From an uncultured Sphingomonadales bacterium (GTDB taxonomy: Bacteria > Pseudomonadota > Alphaproteobacteria > Sphingomonadales > Sphingomonadaceae), in the NCBI GenBank assembly GCA_903923465.1, contig CAIXXP010000078.1, positions 1 through 33,096 on the forward strand: DNA of 33,096 nucleotides, given 5' to 3'. Shown here piece by piece: positions 14,130-21,728 of this stretch. Every line of letters begins with the position of its first letter. Within the stretch, counting starts at the first letter, position 1. The notes beneath the pieces are model-generated. The model was not told the DNA's origin. It ran no database searches and saw only the letters and a program-made list of their open reading frames with translations. Both the position numbers and the translations under genes were made by a program.

Positions 14130-14759
14130 GTGGCCACAAAGTCCGGCGAGCGCCCCTCTCCCGCAGCCATGCGCGCCAGTGGAGAGCGCGTGCGCAACGC
14201 GGCCGCGCGCCTGTTCCGCGAGCGGGGCTATGCCTCCACCACCATGCGCGACGTCGCCGAGCACGCCGAGATGCAGGCCGGCAGCATCTATTACTATTAC
14301 CCATCCAAACAGGCGCTGCTGCACGCAGTGCTCGACCATGTTATCACCACGCTGACGCGGCGCACCCTGCCGCTGCTGGCCGACGACGATAGCGCCGGCG
14401 GCGGGTGCCGTTTCCGCCACAGGTTTCGCGCCGCCATTCACGAACACATGCTCACGACCATCGAGATGGGCGATTACGCGCTCAGCTTCCGCCGCCTGGT
14501 CAATGAACTGCCCGAGGACGCGCGGCAGGAGTTCGCGCAAAAGCGCAGCCAGCTGGACGAGCAATGGGCGCAGTTCCTGCTCAATGCCGCACGGGCCGGC
14601 GAAATGCGCGACGATGTCGACCTGGGGGCCGTGCGCCTGCTGCTGGTCGGCGCGGCCAATTTCACCCACGAATGGTTCAACCCAGAGCGCGGCTCGCTCG
14701 ACAGCATCGCGGATATTGTCACCGCCATGCTGTTCGATGGATTGTCGCCCGGGCGGTGA
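14130..14759 (+). CDS. TetR/AcrR-family transcriptional regulator
   Basis: 209 aa from GTG 14130, which has GGGGGA nine bases upstream; ATG 14169 is the alternative (196 aa). The N-terminal HTH is clear: RVRNAAARLFRERGYASTTMRDVAEHAEMQAGSIYYYYPSK, with the YYYYPSK end of the recognition helix that is usual in TetR repressors. The C-terminal ligand-binding domain is helical and contains HEWFNPERGSLDSIADIV, common in TetR_C regulators of acyl-CoA operons. It is divergent from the dehydrogenase-DUF35-thiolase operon and probably represses it until an acyl-CoA ligand binds. It may also control the hydratase and ligase downstream. Confidence 0.88.
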   Translation: MATKSGERPSPAAMRASGERVRNAAARLFRERGYASTTMRDVAEHAEMQAGSIYYYYPSKQALLHAVLDHVITTLTRRTLPLLADDDSAGGGCRFRHRFRAAIHEHMLTTIEMGDYALSFRRLVNELPEDARQEFAQKRSQLDEQWAQFLLNAARAGEMRDDVDLGAVRLLLVGAANFTHEWFNPERGSLDSIADIVTAMLFDGLSPGR

Positions 14760-14774
14760 GCGCCGGCGCGCCGT

Positions 14775-15581
14775 TCACATGCCGGTGAAGGCAACCGGGC
14801 GCTTTTCCCTGAAGGCGGTGACGCCCTCCTGAAAGTCATCGGTTTTCTTGGCGCAGACCTGGCTGAGTTCCTCCTGATCGAGGAACTGCTCGATGCTGGG
14901 GCCCTGCGCGGCGCGGAACAGGCGCTTGGCGATGCTGATGCCGGTCGTCGGCCCCTTGGCCAGCTCCGCGGCGAAGGCGTTCACCTTTTCGGCGAACTGC
15001 TCGGCAGGCACCGCCTCCAGCGCCAGCCCCAGGCCCACGGCCTCGTCCGCCGGGATGATGCGCCCGGTATAGGCCAGCGCCTTGGCCCGCGCCTCGCCCA
15101 GCAGGCGCGACAGGAAATAGATCGAGCCGCCATCGGGGATGAGGCCAACGCGCAGGAAGCCGCCGCCGAACCTGGCCGTTTGCGAGGCGATGGTGAAGTC
15201 GCAGGCGAGCGCCAGGCTCCAGCCCACGCCAACCGCCGCGCCGCGCACCGCCGCGATTACCGGCTTTTCGCAATTGTAGATGGCCAGAATCATGCGGTTG
15301 GCCCGCTTCAGCCGGGCAAGGCCGGAGGCGATGTCGTTGCGCATGTCCATCTCTTCGAGATCGGACCCGGAGCAGAATGCCTCGCCCTCGCCGGTGAACA
15401 CCACCACCCGCACCTCGGGGTTGGCGGAGCAATGGGCAAAGAGGGCGGCCAGGGCATCCCACATGCGCGGGGCGACGGCGTTGCGCTTGGCGGGCTGGTC
15501 GATGGTGATGGTGGCAACGCCATCGGCAATGGCCAGGCGCACGCGCGGGTCGAGGTTAGCCAGCTCTGCAGGTTGGGTCAT
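14775..15581 (-). CDS. Enoyl-CoA hydratase/isomerase family protein
   Basis: 268 aa with the crotonase fold. The oxyanion-hole segments are AFCSGSDLEEM (about 68-78) and RGAAVGVGWSLALACDF (113-129). The active-site loop FLRVGLIPDGGSIYFLSRLLG has Asp150 rather than the second Glu typical of hydratases; the GLIPDxG form is found in PaaG/isomerase-like members, so isomerase activity is as likely as hydration. The C-terminal helix FQEGVTAFREKRPVAFTG is standard. The start at 15581 has only a weak ribosome site. It converges on the TetR gene (15 bp between stops) and is divergent from the acyl-CoA ligase. Probably part of the same catabolic regulon. Confidence 0.9.
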   Translation of the reverse strand: MTQPAELANLDPRVRLAIADGVATITIDQPAKRNAVAPRMWDALAALFAHCSANPEVRVVVFTGEGEAFCSGSDLEEMDMRNDIASGLARLKRANRMILAIYNCEKPVIAAVRGAAVGVGWSLALACDFTIASQTARFGGGFLRVGLIPDGGSIYFLSRLLGEARAKALAYTGRIIPADEAVGLGLALEAVPAEQFAEKVNAFAAELAKGPTTGISIAKRLFRAAQGPSIEQFLDQEELSQVCAKKTDDFQEGVTAFREKRPVAFTGM

Positions 15582-15821
15582 GGTGGCGGTGGTCCTTGGC
15601 TAATCCGGGGTTGCAACCGGGTTTGCCCATTTCAAGGGGGGCGTCAATGGCGTCGTGCCGGCCGCCGCCCAGATGGACACCAGACGGACAATGGCCCGGT
15701 TCGCGGCAGGCGGTGCCGCGCCCTTGTCTTCCGGGGCCGGAAGGAAAACAACATAAGGATGGTGGCACCGACAGATTTCACGATGATGCAGGAGTGATAG
15801 CCACGCATCTATTTTTCCGGT

Positions 15822-15843
15822 TTGCACAGCCATCATGGTGCAA
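15822..15843. promoter_or_regulatory. TTGCAC-N10-GTGCAA candidate operator
   Basis: TTGCAC (15822-15827) and GTGCAA (15838-15843) are perfect inverted half-sites 10 bp apart, immediately upstream of a TTGACA -35 element. A third TTGCAC lies at 15888-15893. This suggests a regulator of the acyl-CoA ligase gene; which one is unknown. Confidence 0.4.
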
Positions 15844-15846
15844 CGC

Positions 15847-15875
15847 TTGACAAAGCGGTGGTAGAGACGCGCAAT
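15847..15875 (+). promoter_or_regulatory. Candidate promoter of the acyl-CoA ligase gene
   Basis: A perfect TTGACA (15847-15852) is followed 17 bp later by CGCAAT (15870-15875), a half-matching -10. The predicted transcript would start about 70 nt ahead of the TTG start codon and include the third TTGCAC site. Confidence 0.4.
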
Positions 15876-15950
15876 CAGCATCAAGGATTGCACAAACTGG
15901 CGCCCGGTCACCCGGCGTGCGTGCCGAACAATCCGTCTGGGAGAAGTCAT

Positions 15951-17516
15951 TTGCCGTCCACGCAATCGCCGCCCATCACCTTCGGGCGCATGATCGAGAA
16001 CAACGAGCGGCACCGCCGCGACTTTCCCGCGTTCATCCAAGGCGATCGCAGCCTGACGCACGGCCAGTTCGCGGCCCAGGCGCGCCAGTTGGCCTCGGCG
16101 CTGCACAAGGCCGGCTGCGCCAAGCAGGATCGCGTCTCGATGCTGAGCTTGAACTCCATCGAACAATGCGTGATCTATGGCGCCGGCGAGTTGAGCGGCT
16201 TCATTGTCGCGCCGATCAACTTCCGCCTCGCCGGCGAGGAAATCGTCTATCAGGTGAACGACTGCACCCCCCGCGTGCTGTTGTTCCAGAGCCGCTTTAC
16301 CGATCTGATCGCCGGCATCCGGCACCGGCTGAACAGCGTCACCCATTTCGTCTGCTTTGGCGAGGCGGGCGAGACCGCGCCGGAGTGGGCACAGGATTAC
16401 GCGAGCTTCCTGGCCTCGGGCGACCCCGAGGGCCCACCGTTCAAGGCGGACGAGGATGAGGTCGCCTATCTGATCTACACCAGCGGCACCACCGGCAAGC
16501 CCAAGGGCTGCATGCTCGGGCACCGCACGCAGATGTTCACCATCATGGCCTGCTCCGCCGATCTGGGCATGGGCCGTACGGATCGCACCTTCATCGTCAT
16601 GCCGCTGTTCCACGTCGGCGCGAAGGACGTGGCGCTGGCAGCGCAAATTCAGGGCGCGGCAGTTGTCATCTCCGACAAGTTCGAGGCCGACGACTATCTG
16701 CGGACCGTGCAGGACAAGAAGATCTCCGTCGGTCATCTGGCGCCAACGATGATCCAGATGTTGCTGGAAAGCGAGTTGGTGGAGCAGCTGAACTTGTCGT
16801 CGTTGCGGGTGGTGCTCTATTCGGCGGCGGCGATGCCGATTCCCGTGCTGCGCCGCGCGATTGCCCGCCTCGGCATGGTGTTCCAGCAGGAATATGGCCT
16901 CACCGAAACGGCGGGCACCTCGTTGCACCGGCTGGAGCATGACCCCGATGGCGATGAGGACGCGCTGCGCCGCCTGGGGTCGGTCGGCGTGCCCTTCCCT
17001 TGCGTCGACATGCTCATCGTCGACGACGAGGGCTGCCCCGTTCCCACCGGCACGCCCGGCGAGGTACTGTTCCGCTCGCCCGGCAACATGCTGGGATACT
17101 GGAACAACAGCGCCGCCACGCTGGAGGCCAACCGCGACGGCTGGCTGCGCACCGGCGACATCGGCATGGTGGACGATGGCGGCTATCTGTTCCTCGTCGA
17201 CCGCAAGAAGGACATGATCAATTCCGGCGGCGAGAACATCTACAGCCGCGAGGTGGAAGAGGCCCTGTTCACCCACCCCGACATTGCCGAGGCGGCGGTG
17301 ATTGGCGTCAAGGACGAGAAATGGGGTGAGGCGGTCTGCGCCATCGTCGTGCTCAACCCCGGCGCCGTGCTGACCGAAGACGCGGTGGTGGAGCATTGCC
17401 GGTCGCGGCTGGCCAGCTACAAGAAGCCGCGCAAGGTGGTGTTTGTCGAAACCCTGCCCAAGCTGGCCAGTGGCAAGATCGACAAGATAACCCTGCGGCA
17501 AACCCATGCCGGCTGA
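15951..17516 (+). CDS. Acyl-CoA ligase (AMP-forming synthetase)
   Basis: 521 aa from TTG 15951, preferred because GGGAGAAG lies just upstream; ATG 15990 is the alternative (508 aa). All adenylate-forming motifs are present: YTSGTTGKPKG (P-loop, about 180), EYGLTETAG, the GWLRTGDIG hinge region, DRKKDMINSGGENIYSREVEE and the C-terminal catalytic GKIDK. The enzyme activates a carboxylic acid to its CoA thioester with ATP. Substrate class (fatty, aromatic or alicyclic acid) cannot be read reliably. It would start the pathway continued by the dehydrogenase, the hydratase and the thiolase-like/DUF35 enzymes nearby. It ends eight bases before the stop of the LysR gene on the other strand. Confidence 0.9.
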   Translation: MPSTQSPPITFGRMIENNERHRRDFPAFIQGDRSLTHGQFAAQARQLASALHKAGCAKQDRVSMLSLNSIEQCVIYGAGELSGFIVAPINFRLAGEEIVYQVNDCTPRVLLFQSRFTDLIAGIRHRLNSVTHFVCFGEAGETAPEWAQDYASFLASGDPEGPPFKADEDEVAYLIYTSGTTGKPKGCMLGHRTQMFTIMACSADLGMGRTDRTFIVMPLFHVGAKDVALAAQIQGAAVVISDKFEADDYLRTVQDKKISVGHLAPTMIQMLLESELVEQLNLSSLRVVLYSAAAMPIPVLRRAIARLGMVFQQEYGLTETAGTSLHRLEHDPDGDEDALRRLGSVGVPFPCVDMLIVDDEGCPVPTGTPGEVLFRSPGNMLGYWNNSAATLEANRDGWLRTGDIGMVDDGGYLFLVDRKKDMINSGGENIYSREVEEALFTHPDIAEAAVIGVKDEKWGEAVCAIVVLNPGAVLTEDAVVEHCRSRLASYKKPRKVVFVETLPKLASGKIDKITLRQTHAG

Positions 17517-17524
17517 CGCGCCGG

Positions 17525-18400
17525 TCAGGCCCGCGCGTCGCCAGCGATCGCGTCGCTCAACAGGCGCACCGGTTCACGCAGCGAACGCGGGGGCACATGG
17601 TCCGCGAACAGCAGGCCGATGCGGCGGGTGAGGGTGAAGCCTTCCAGCAGCGGTCGCGTCATGCCGGGGTCGGTAAAGCATTCGGGCATGACGGTGATAC
17701 CGAGGCCGCTGCGCACATAGGCGATGGCCCGGCTCTCGTCGGCGGTGCGAGCCGCGAAGAACGGGCGGATGCCGCGCGCGGTGAAGAAGCGGCTGGTCTC
17801 GGGCAGGGCCTCGCACTGGCGCCGCACCAGCATGGTCTCGCCGATCAGCTCCTCGGGCGCGACGGTCGCGCGATCCGCCAGCCGGTGCCGCCGCGAAAGC
17901 GCCAGCGCATAGCCTTCGGTCAGCACCGGCTGTGCCTCGAAGCGGGTCTGGTTGTCGCGCAGCATGGTCAGCGCGACATCGATGCGCCCGCGCGCCAGCC
18001 GGTCGAGCAGGTCGCGCTCGCGCCCCTCGATCAGCTCCACCCGCTCATCCGGCGCGGCGACGGCCATGGCGCGAATGAAGTCCTCTGCCCAGCGCGGCGG
18101 GGTGGTGGCCAGAATGCCCAGCCGCAGCGTGGTGACGGTCTGGGTCTCGGATACCTCGCGCTCGGCCTGGGTGAACTCCGCCTCGATGCGGCGGGCCAGC
18201 GGGGCAAGGCGGGCGCCCGATTGCGTGAGTTCAACCCTGCGGTTGCTGCGCAGGAACAGCGGCTGGCCCAGCGATTTCTCCAGCTTGGCGATGCCGGCCG
18301 ACAGGGTAGGCTGCGACACGTTGCATTGCTCGGCGGCCTTGGAGAAGTTGCCCGCGTCGATCACCGCAAGAAAATACCGCAGCACATAGCGTTCCATCAT
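17525..18400 (-). CDS. LysR-family transcriptional regulator
   Basis: 291 aa from the ATG at 18400; ATGs at 18409 and 18397 are also in frame. The N-terminal winged HTH reads LRYFLAVIDAGNFSKAAEQCNVSQPTLSAGIAKLEKSLGQPLF, and the effector domain spans about 92-290 (LRLGILATTPPRW, GRIDVALTMLRDN, VRSGLGITVMPE). The gene is divergent from isovaleryl-CoA dehydrogenase, and a palindrome with the LysR-type ATAG-N7-CTAT core covers its own start codon. It probably autoregulates and controls the leucine-degradation operon. A role in the neighbouring acyl-CoA ligase cluster is possible. Confidence 0.9.
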   Translation of the reverse strand: MMERYVLRYFLAVIDAGNFSKAAEQCNVSQPTLSAGIAKLEKSLGQPLFLRSNRRVELTQSGARLAPLARRIEAEFTQAEREVSETQTVTTLRLGILATTPPRWAEDFIRAMAVAAPDERVELIEGRERDLLDRLARGRIDVALTMLRDNQTRFEAQPVLTEGYALALSRRHRLADRATVAPEELIGETMLVRRQCEALPETSRFFTARGIRPFFAARTADESRAIAYVRSGLGITVMPECFTDPGMTRPLLEGFTLTRRIGLLFADHVPPRSLREPVRLLSDAIAGDARA

Positions 18401-18417
18401 AGGCACCATCTATGATG
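18395..18417. promoter_or_regulatory. LysR-type operator palindrome
   Basis: CATCATAG and CTATGATG are perfect 8-bp inverted halves around a 7-bp centre, containing the ATAG-N7-CTAT core that fits the LTTR T-N11-A rule. The site overlaps the candidate start codons of the LysR gene and lies 74 bp upstream of the dehydrogenase start. Confidence 0.65.
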
Positions 18418-18490
18418 TTGGCTCAATCATTTCAATTTTCTTTTTGTGAAACCTCGCGGTAGGGTCGGCAAAAGCAGACAGGAGAGGCCA

Positions 18491-19645
18491 ATGTCCGACT
18501 TCGATTTCGCCCTGGGCGAGACCGCCGATATGATCCGCGACAGCGCGGCCCGGTTCTCGACCGAACAGATCGCCCCGCTGGCCGCCCGCATCGACGCGGA
18601 AGACTGGTTCCCGCGCGACGAACTGTGGCCGGCCATGGGCGCGCTCGGCCTGCATGGCATCACCGTGGAGGAAGAGTGGGGCGGGCTCGGCCTTGGCTAT
18701 CTCGAACATGTCGTCGCGCAGGAAGAAGTGGCCCGCGCCTCGGCCTCCATCGGGCTGTCGTATGGCGCGCACTCCAACCTGTGCGTCAACCAGATCCGCC
18801 GCTGGGCCAATGCCGAGCAGAAGGCAAAGTATCTGCCCAAGCTGATCTCCGGCGAACACGTCGGCAGCCTCGCCATGTCCGAGACGGGCGCGGGGTCCGA
18901 CGTGATCTCGATGAAGCTGAAGGCCGAACGGCGCGGCGACCGCTTCGTGCTCAATGGCACCAAGTTCTGGATCACCAATTCCACCTATGCCGATGTGCTG
19001 GTGGTCTATGCGCGCACGCTGGCGGATGCCGGTTCGCGCGGCATCACCGCCTTCCTCATCGAGAAGGGCATGAAAGGCTTCTCCATCGGCCAGAAGATCG
19101 ACAAGATGGGCATGCGCGGCTCGCCCACCGCCGAGCTGGTTTTCGACGATTGCGAAGTGCCGGAAAGCCACATCATGGGCCCCGAAAACGGCGGCGCCGG
19201 CGTGCTGATGTCGGGCCTCGATTACGAGCGGACGGTGCTGTCGGGCATTCAGCTTGGCATCATGCAGGCCTGCCTCGATGTCGTGCTGCCCTATATCCGC
19301 GAGCGCAAGCAGTTCGGCAAACCGATCGGTGCCTTCCAGCTGATGCAGGCCAAGGTGGCCGACATGTATGTCGCGCTCAATTCGGCGCGGGCCTATGTCT
19401 ATGCCGTGGCGCAGGCGTGTGACCGCGGGCAGACCACGCGCTTCGATGCGGCCGGCGCCATCCTGCTGGCCAGCGAAAACGCGGTGAAGGTGTCGCTGGA
19501 GGCGGTGCAGGCACTGGGCGGCGCGGGCTATACCAAGGACTGGCCGGTGGAGCGCTTCCTGCGCGACGCCAAGCTGCTCGACATTGGCGCCGGCACCAAC
19601 GAGATCCGCCGCATGCTGATCGGCCGGGAGCTGATCGGGGCATGA
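18491..19645 (+). CDS. liuA: Isovaleryl-CoA dehydrogenase
   Basis: 384 aa from ATG 18491 with AGGAGAGG upstream. It oxidises isovaleryl-CoA to 3-methylcrotonyl-CoA with FAD, passing electrons to ETF. Diagnostic features: [21 protein letters not shown], the WITNS flavin motif (160-164), the catalytic Glu246 in [12 protein letters not shown], which is the isovaleryl-CoA dehydrogenase position, then [10 protein letters not shown] and the C-terminal [16 protein letters not shown] stretch ([19 protein letters not shown]). Length is normal for the family. The last four bases overlap the start of the carboxylase beta subunit (ATGA), so it heads the leucine operon. Regulation by the divergent LysR protein is likely. 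Confidence 0.95.
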   Translation: MSDFDFALGETADMIRDSAARFSTEQIAPLAARIDAEDWFPRDELWPAMGALGLHGITVEEEWGGLGLGYLEHVVAQEEVARASASIGLSYGAHSNLCVNQIRRWANAEQKAKYLPKLISGEHVGSLAMSETGAGSDVISMKLKAERRGDRFVLNGTKFWITNSTYADVLVVYARTLADAGSRGITAFLIEKGMKGFSIGQKIDKMGMRGSPTAELVFDDCEVPESHIMGPENGGAGVLMSGLDYERTVLSGIQLGIMQACLDVVLPYIRERKQFGKPIGAFQLMQAKVADMYVALNSARAYVYAVAQACDRGQTTRFDAAGAILLASENAVKVSLEAVQALGGAGYTKDWPVERFLRDAKLLDIGAGTNEIRRMLIGRELIGA

Positions 19646-21243
19646 GCGCGCCGGTTCTCGACACCCGCCTGAGCGTGGACGACGAGACCTTTCTCGCCAA
19701 CGCCGCGCACAACCGGGCGCTGGTGGAAGCCTTGCGGGCCAGGGTGGCGCAAGCGGCGCTGGGTGGCGACGAACGGTCGCGCGAGAAACACCTGTCGCGC
19801 GGCAAGCTGCTGCCGCGTGATCGGGTCGAACATCTGCTGGATCCCGGCTCGCCGTTTCTGGAAATCGGCCAGCTCGCCGCCAATGGCCTTTATGGCGACG
19901 AGGTGCCGGGCGCCGGGCTGATCACCGGCATCGGCCGCGTCTCTGGCCGGCCCTGCATGATCGTGTGCAACGACGCGACGGTGAAGGGCGGCACCTATTA
20001 CCCCGTCACCGTGAAAAAACATCTGCGCGCGCAGGAGATCGCCCAGGCGAATGGGCTGGCGTGCATCTATCTGGTCGATTCGGGCGGCGCCAACCTGCCC
20101 AATCAGGCCGAGGTCTTCCCCGACCGCGAGCATTTCGGCCGGATCTTCTTCAATCAGGCGCAGATGTCGGCGCGGGGCATTCCGCAGGTGGCCTGCGTGA
20201 TGGGCAGCTGCACGGCAGGCGGCGCCTATGTGCCCGCCATGAGCGACGAGAGCGTCATCGTGCGCAATCAGGGCACGATCTTTCTGGCCGGGCCGCCGCT
20301 GGTGAAGGCCGCCACCGGCGAGGAAATCTCCGCCGAGGATCTGGGTGGCGGCGATCTGCATGCGCGCAAATCCGGCGTGGTCGATCATCTCGCCGAGAAC
20401 GACGAGCACGCGCTGGCCATCGTGCGCGACATCGTCAGCCATCTGGGGCCGGTGCATCAGCCGGATATCGACCTGCGAACCCCGCGCCCGCCCAAATTCG
20501 ATGCCGAGGAACTCTATGGCATCATCCCCGCCGACGTGCGCGCGCCTTACGATGTGCGCGAGGTGATCGCGCGGATCGTCGACGCATCCGAGTTTCACGA
20601 ATTCAAGGCGCTCTATGGCTCCAGCCTCGTCTGCGGCTTTGCCCATATCTGGGGCATGCCGGTGGCCATCCTCGCCAACAACGGCGTGCTGTTCAGCGAG
20701 AGCGCGCAGAAGGGTGCGCATTTCATTGAGCTGGCCTGCCAGCGGCGCATTCCGCTGCTGTTCCTGCAGAACATCTCCGGCTTCATGGTGGGCGGCAAGT
20801 ACGAGGCCGAGGGCATCGCCAAGCACGGCGCCAAGCTGGTTACCGCCGTCGCCACCGCCAGCGTGCCCAAGATCACCGTGCTGATCGGCGGCAGCTTTGG
20901 CGCGGGCAATTATGGCATGTGCGGGCGCGCCTATGATCCGCGCTTCCTGTTCACCTGGCCTAATGCCCGCATTTCCGTGATGGGCGGCGAGCAGGCCGCC
21001 AGCGTGCTGGCCACCGTCCACCGCGACGCCGCCAAGTGGGACGAGCGCGAGGCGGAAGCCTTCAAGGCGCCGGTCCGCCAGAAATATGAGGACGAAGGCA
21101 ACCCCTATTACGCCACCGCGCGCCTGTGGGACGATGGCATCATCGACCCGGCGCAAACCCGCGACGTGCTCGGCCTAGCCCTCGCCGCCGCGCTGAACGC
21201 CCCCGTTGAGGAGGCGCCCCGGTTTGGGGTGTTCCGGATGTGA
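19642..21243 (+). CDS. liuB: Methylcrotonyl-CoA carboxylase, carboxyltransferase (beta) subunit
   Basis: 533 aa, full length. N- and C-terminal crotonase-like carboxyltransferase domains are evident: [83 protein letters not shown] and, in the second half, [20 protein letters not shown] with [15 protein letters not shown]. The pattern [10 protein letters not shown] and [20 protein letters not shown] separates it from propionyl-CoA carboxylase. It transfers the carboxyl group from biotin to 3-methylcrotonyl-CoA. It is coupled to the dehydrogenase by a four-base overlap. The biotin-carrying subunit follows only after an inserted small gene. Confidence 0.94.
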   Translation: MSAPVLDTRLSVDDETFLANAAHNRALVEALRARVAQAALGGDERSREKHLSRGKLLPRDRVEHLLDPGSPFLEIGQLAANGLYGDEVPGAGLITGIGRVSGRPCMIVCNDATVKGGTYYPVTVKKHLRAQEIAQANGLACIYLVDSGGANLPNQAEVFPDREHFGRIFFNQAQMSARGIPQVACVMGSCTAGGAYVPAMSDESVIVRNQGTIFLAGPPLVKAATGEEISAEDLGGGDLHARKSGVVDHLAENDEHALAIVRDIVSHLGPVHQPDIDLRTPRPPKFDAEELYGIIPADVRAPYDVREVIARIVDASEFHEFKALYGSSLVCGFAHIWGMPVAILANNGVLFSESAQKGAHFIELACQRRIPLLFLQNISGFMVGGKYEAEGIAKHGAKLVTAVATASVPKITVLIGGSFGAGNYGMCGRAYDPRFLFTWPNARISVMGGEQAASVLATVHRDAAKWDEREAEAFKAPVRQKYEDEGNPYYATARLWDDGIIDPAQTRDVLGLALAAALNAPVEEAPRFGVFRM

Positions 21244-21254
21244 GGGGCAAGGCG

Positions 21255-21728
21255 ATGGTTAGATTTCAAAGTCTTGTCACACCATGGCTCTGGCCACGAT
21301 TGATAAGAGAAGATGCTTCCGTGGGTGTCAGGATTGGGCGTGTATTTCACCGGGGTTTTGTAGTTGCGGCTGCATGCTCTGTGTTTTTTGGGGTTACAGA
21401 AAGCGTAACCGCATACCGAGCGCATCGGACATCGCTGGCTGAAATCGACGATTGGCGTAGGGCTCAGCCAGGAGGCCATCTTTGGACTCGTGTAAATCGT
21501 CCCGGGGACACGGCGGATTTCCAAGTGCTTTTGGCGGACGGAACGGAGATGCACTTCACCGGACAGCCCACCCGTTCTGTCGTAGACAAAGTGGCAATGG
21601 ACCATTTGCGTAACCCTGCGCCAATCGAAGTTCCGGCAGAGCCGGAAGACGCTGCAATGGGAGTGATCGGTGGTTTTATCCTTTTGTTGATCGGTCGCGC
21701 GATCAGATATGTGGTGGCAGCAGAATGA
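21255..21728 (+). CDS. Atypical membrane protein inserted between carboxylase subunits
   Basis: 157 aa from ATG 21255, which has GAGGGGC just upstream; a GTG at 21240 overlaps the liuB stop. Two hydrophobic segments are visible, at about residues 32-50 (FVVAAACSVFFGV) and 133-150 (MGVIGGFILLLIGRAI), with a polar 80-residue domain between them that would face the periplasm if the N-terminus is inside. Codon use is plainly unlike its neighbours: many GTT, AGA, TTT, CAA and CTT codons and a much lower GC. Its stop overlaps the next start (ATGA). No family is recognised and no obvious link to leucine catabolism is seen. It looks like an acquired gene that has kept the operon intact. Confidence 0.75.
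   Translation: MVRFQSLVTPWLWPRLIREDASVGVRIGRVFHRGFVVAAACSVFFGVTESVTAYRAHRTSLAEIDDWRRAQPGGHLWTRVNRPGDTADFQVLLADGTEMHFTGQPTRSVVDKVAMDHLRNPAPIEVPAEPEDAAMGVIGGFILLLIGRAIRYVVAAE

Larger units (their letters stand above)
15582..15950. other. 369-bp divergent regulatory gap
   Basis: No gene is supported in this stretch between the hydratase and the acyl-CoA ligase. It holds a CTTCCGG/CCGGAAG hairpin (15728-15743), the TTGCAC palindrome and a candidate promoter, listed separately. Open frames crossing it are shadows of the ligase gene or have no ribosome site. Confidence 0.6.

Noticed and set aside
14775..15581. The enoyl-CoA hydratase as the missing LiuC
   Set aside because: It lies outside the leucine operon on the other strand, beside the ligase, and its active-site loop is of the GLIPDxG isomerase-like type. 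It cannot be excluded fully, but the MaoC gene is better placed.
15600..17507. 635-codon open frame on the minus strand opposite the acyl-CoA ligase
   Set aside because: It is antisense to a gene with all adenylate-forming motifs, is rich in His, Gln, Arg and Ala without any domain, and has no ribosome site. It results from high GC at third positions.
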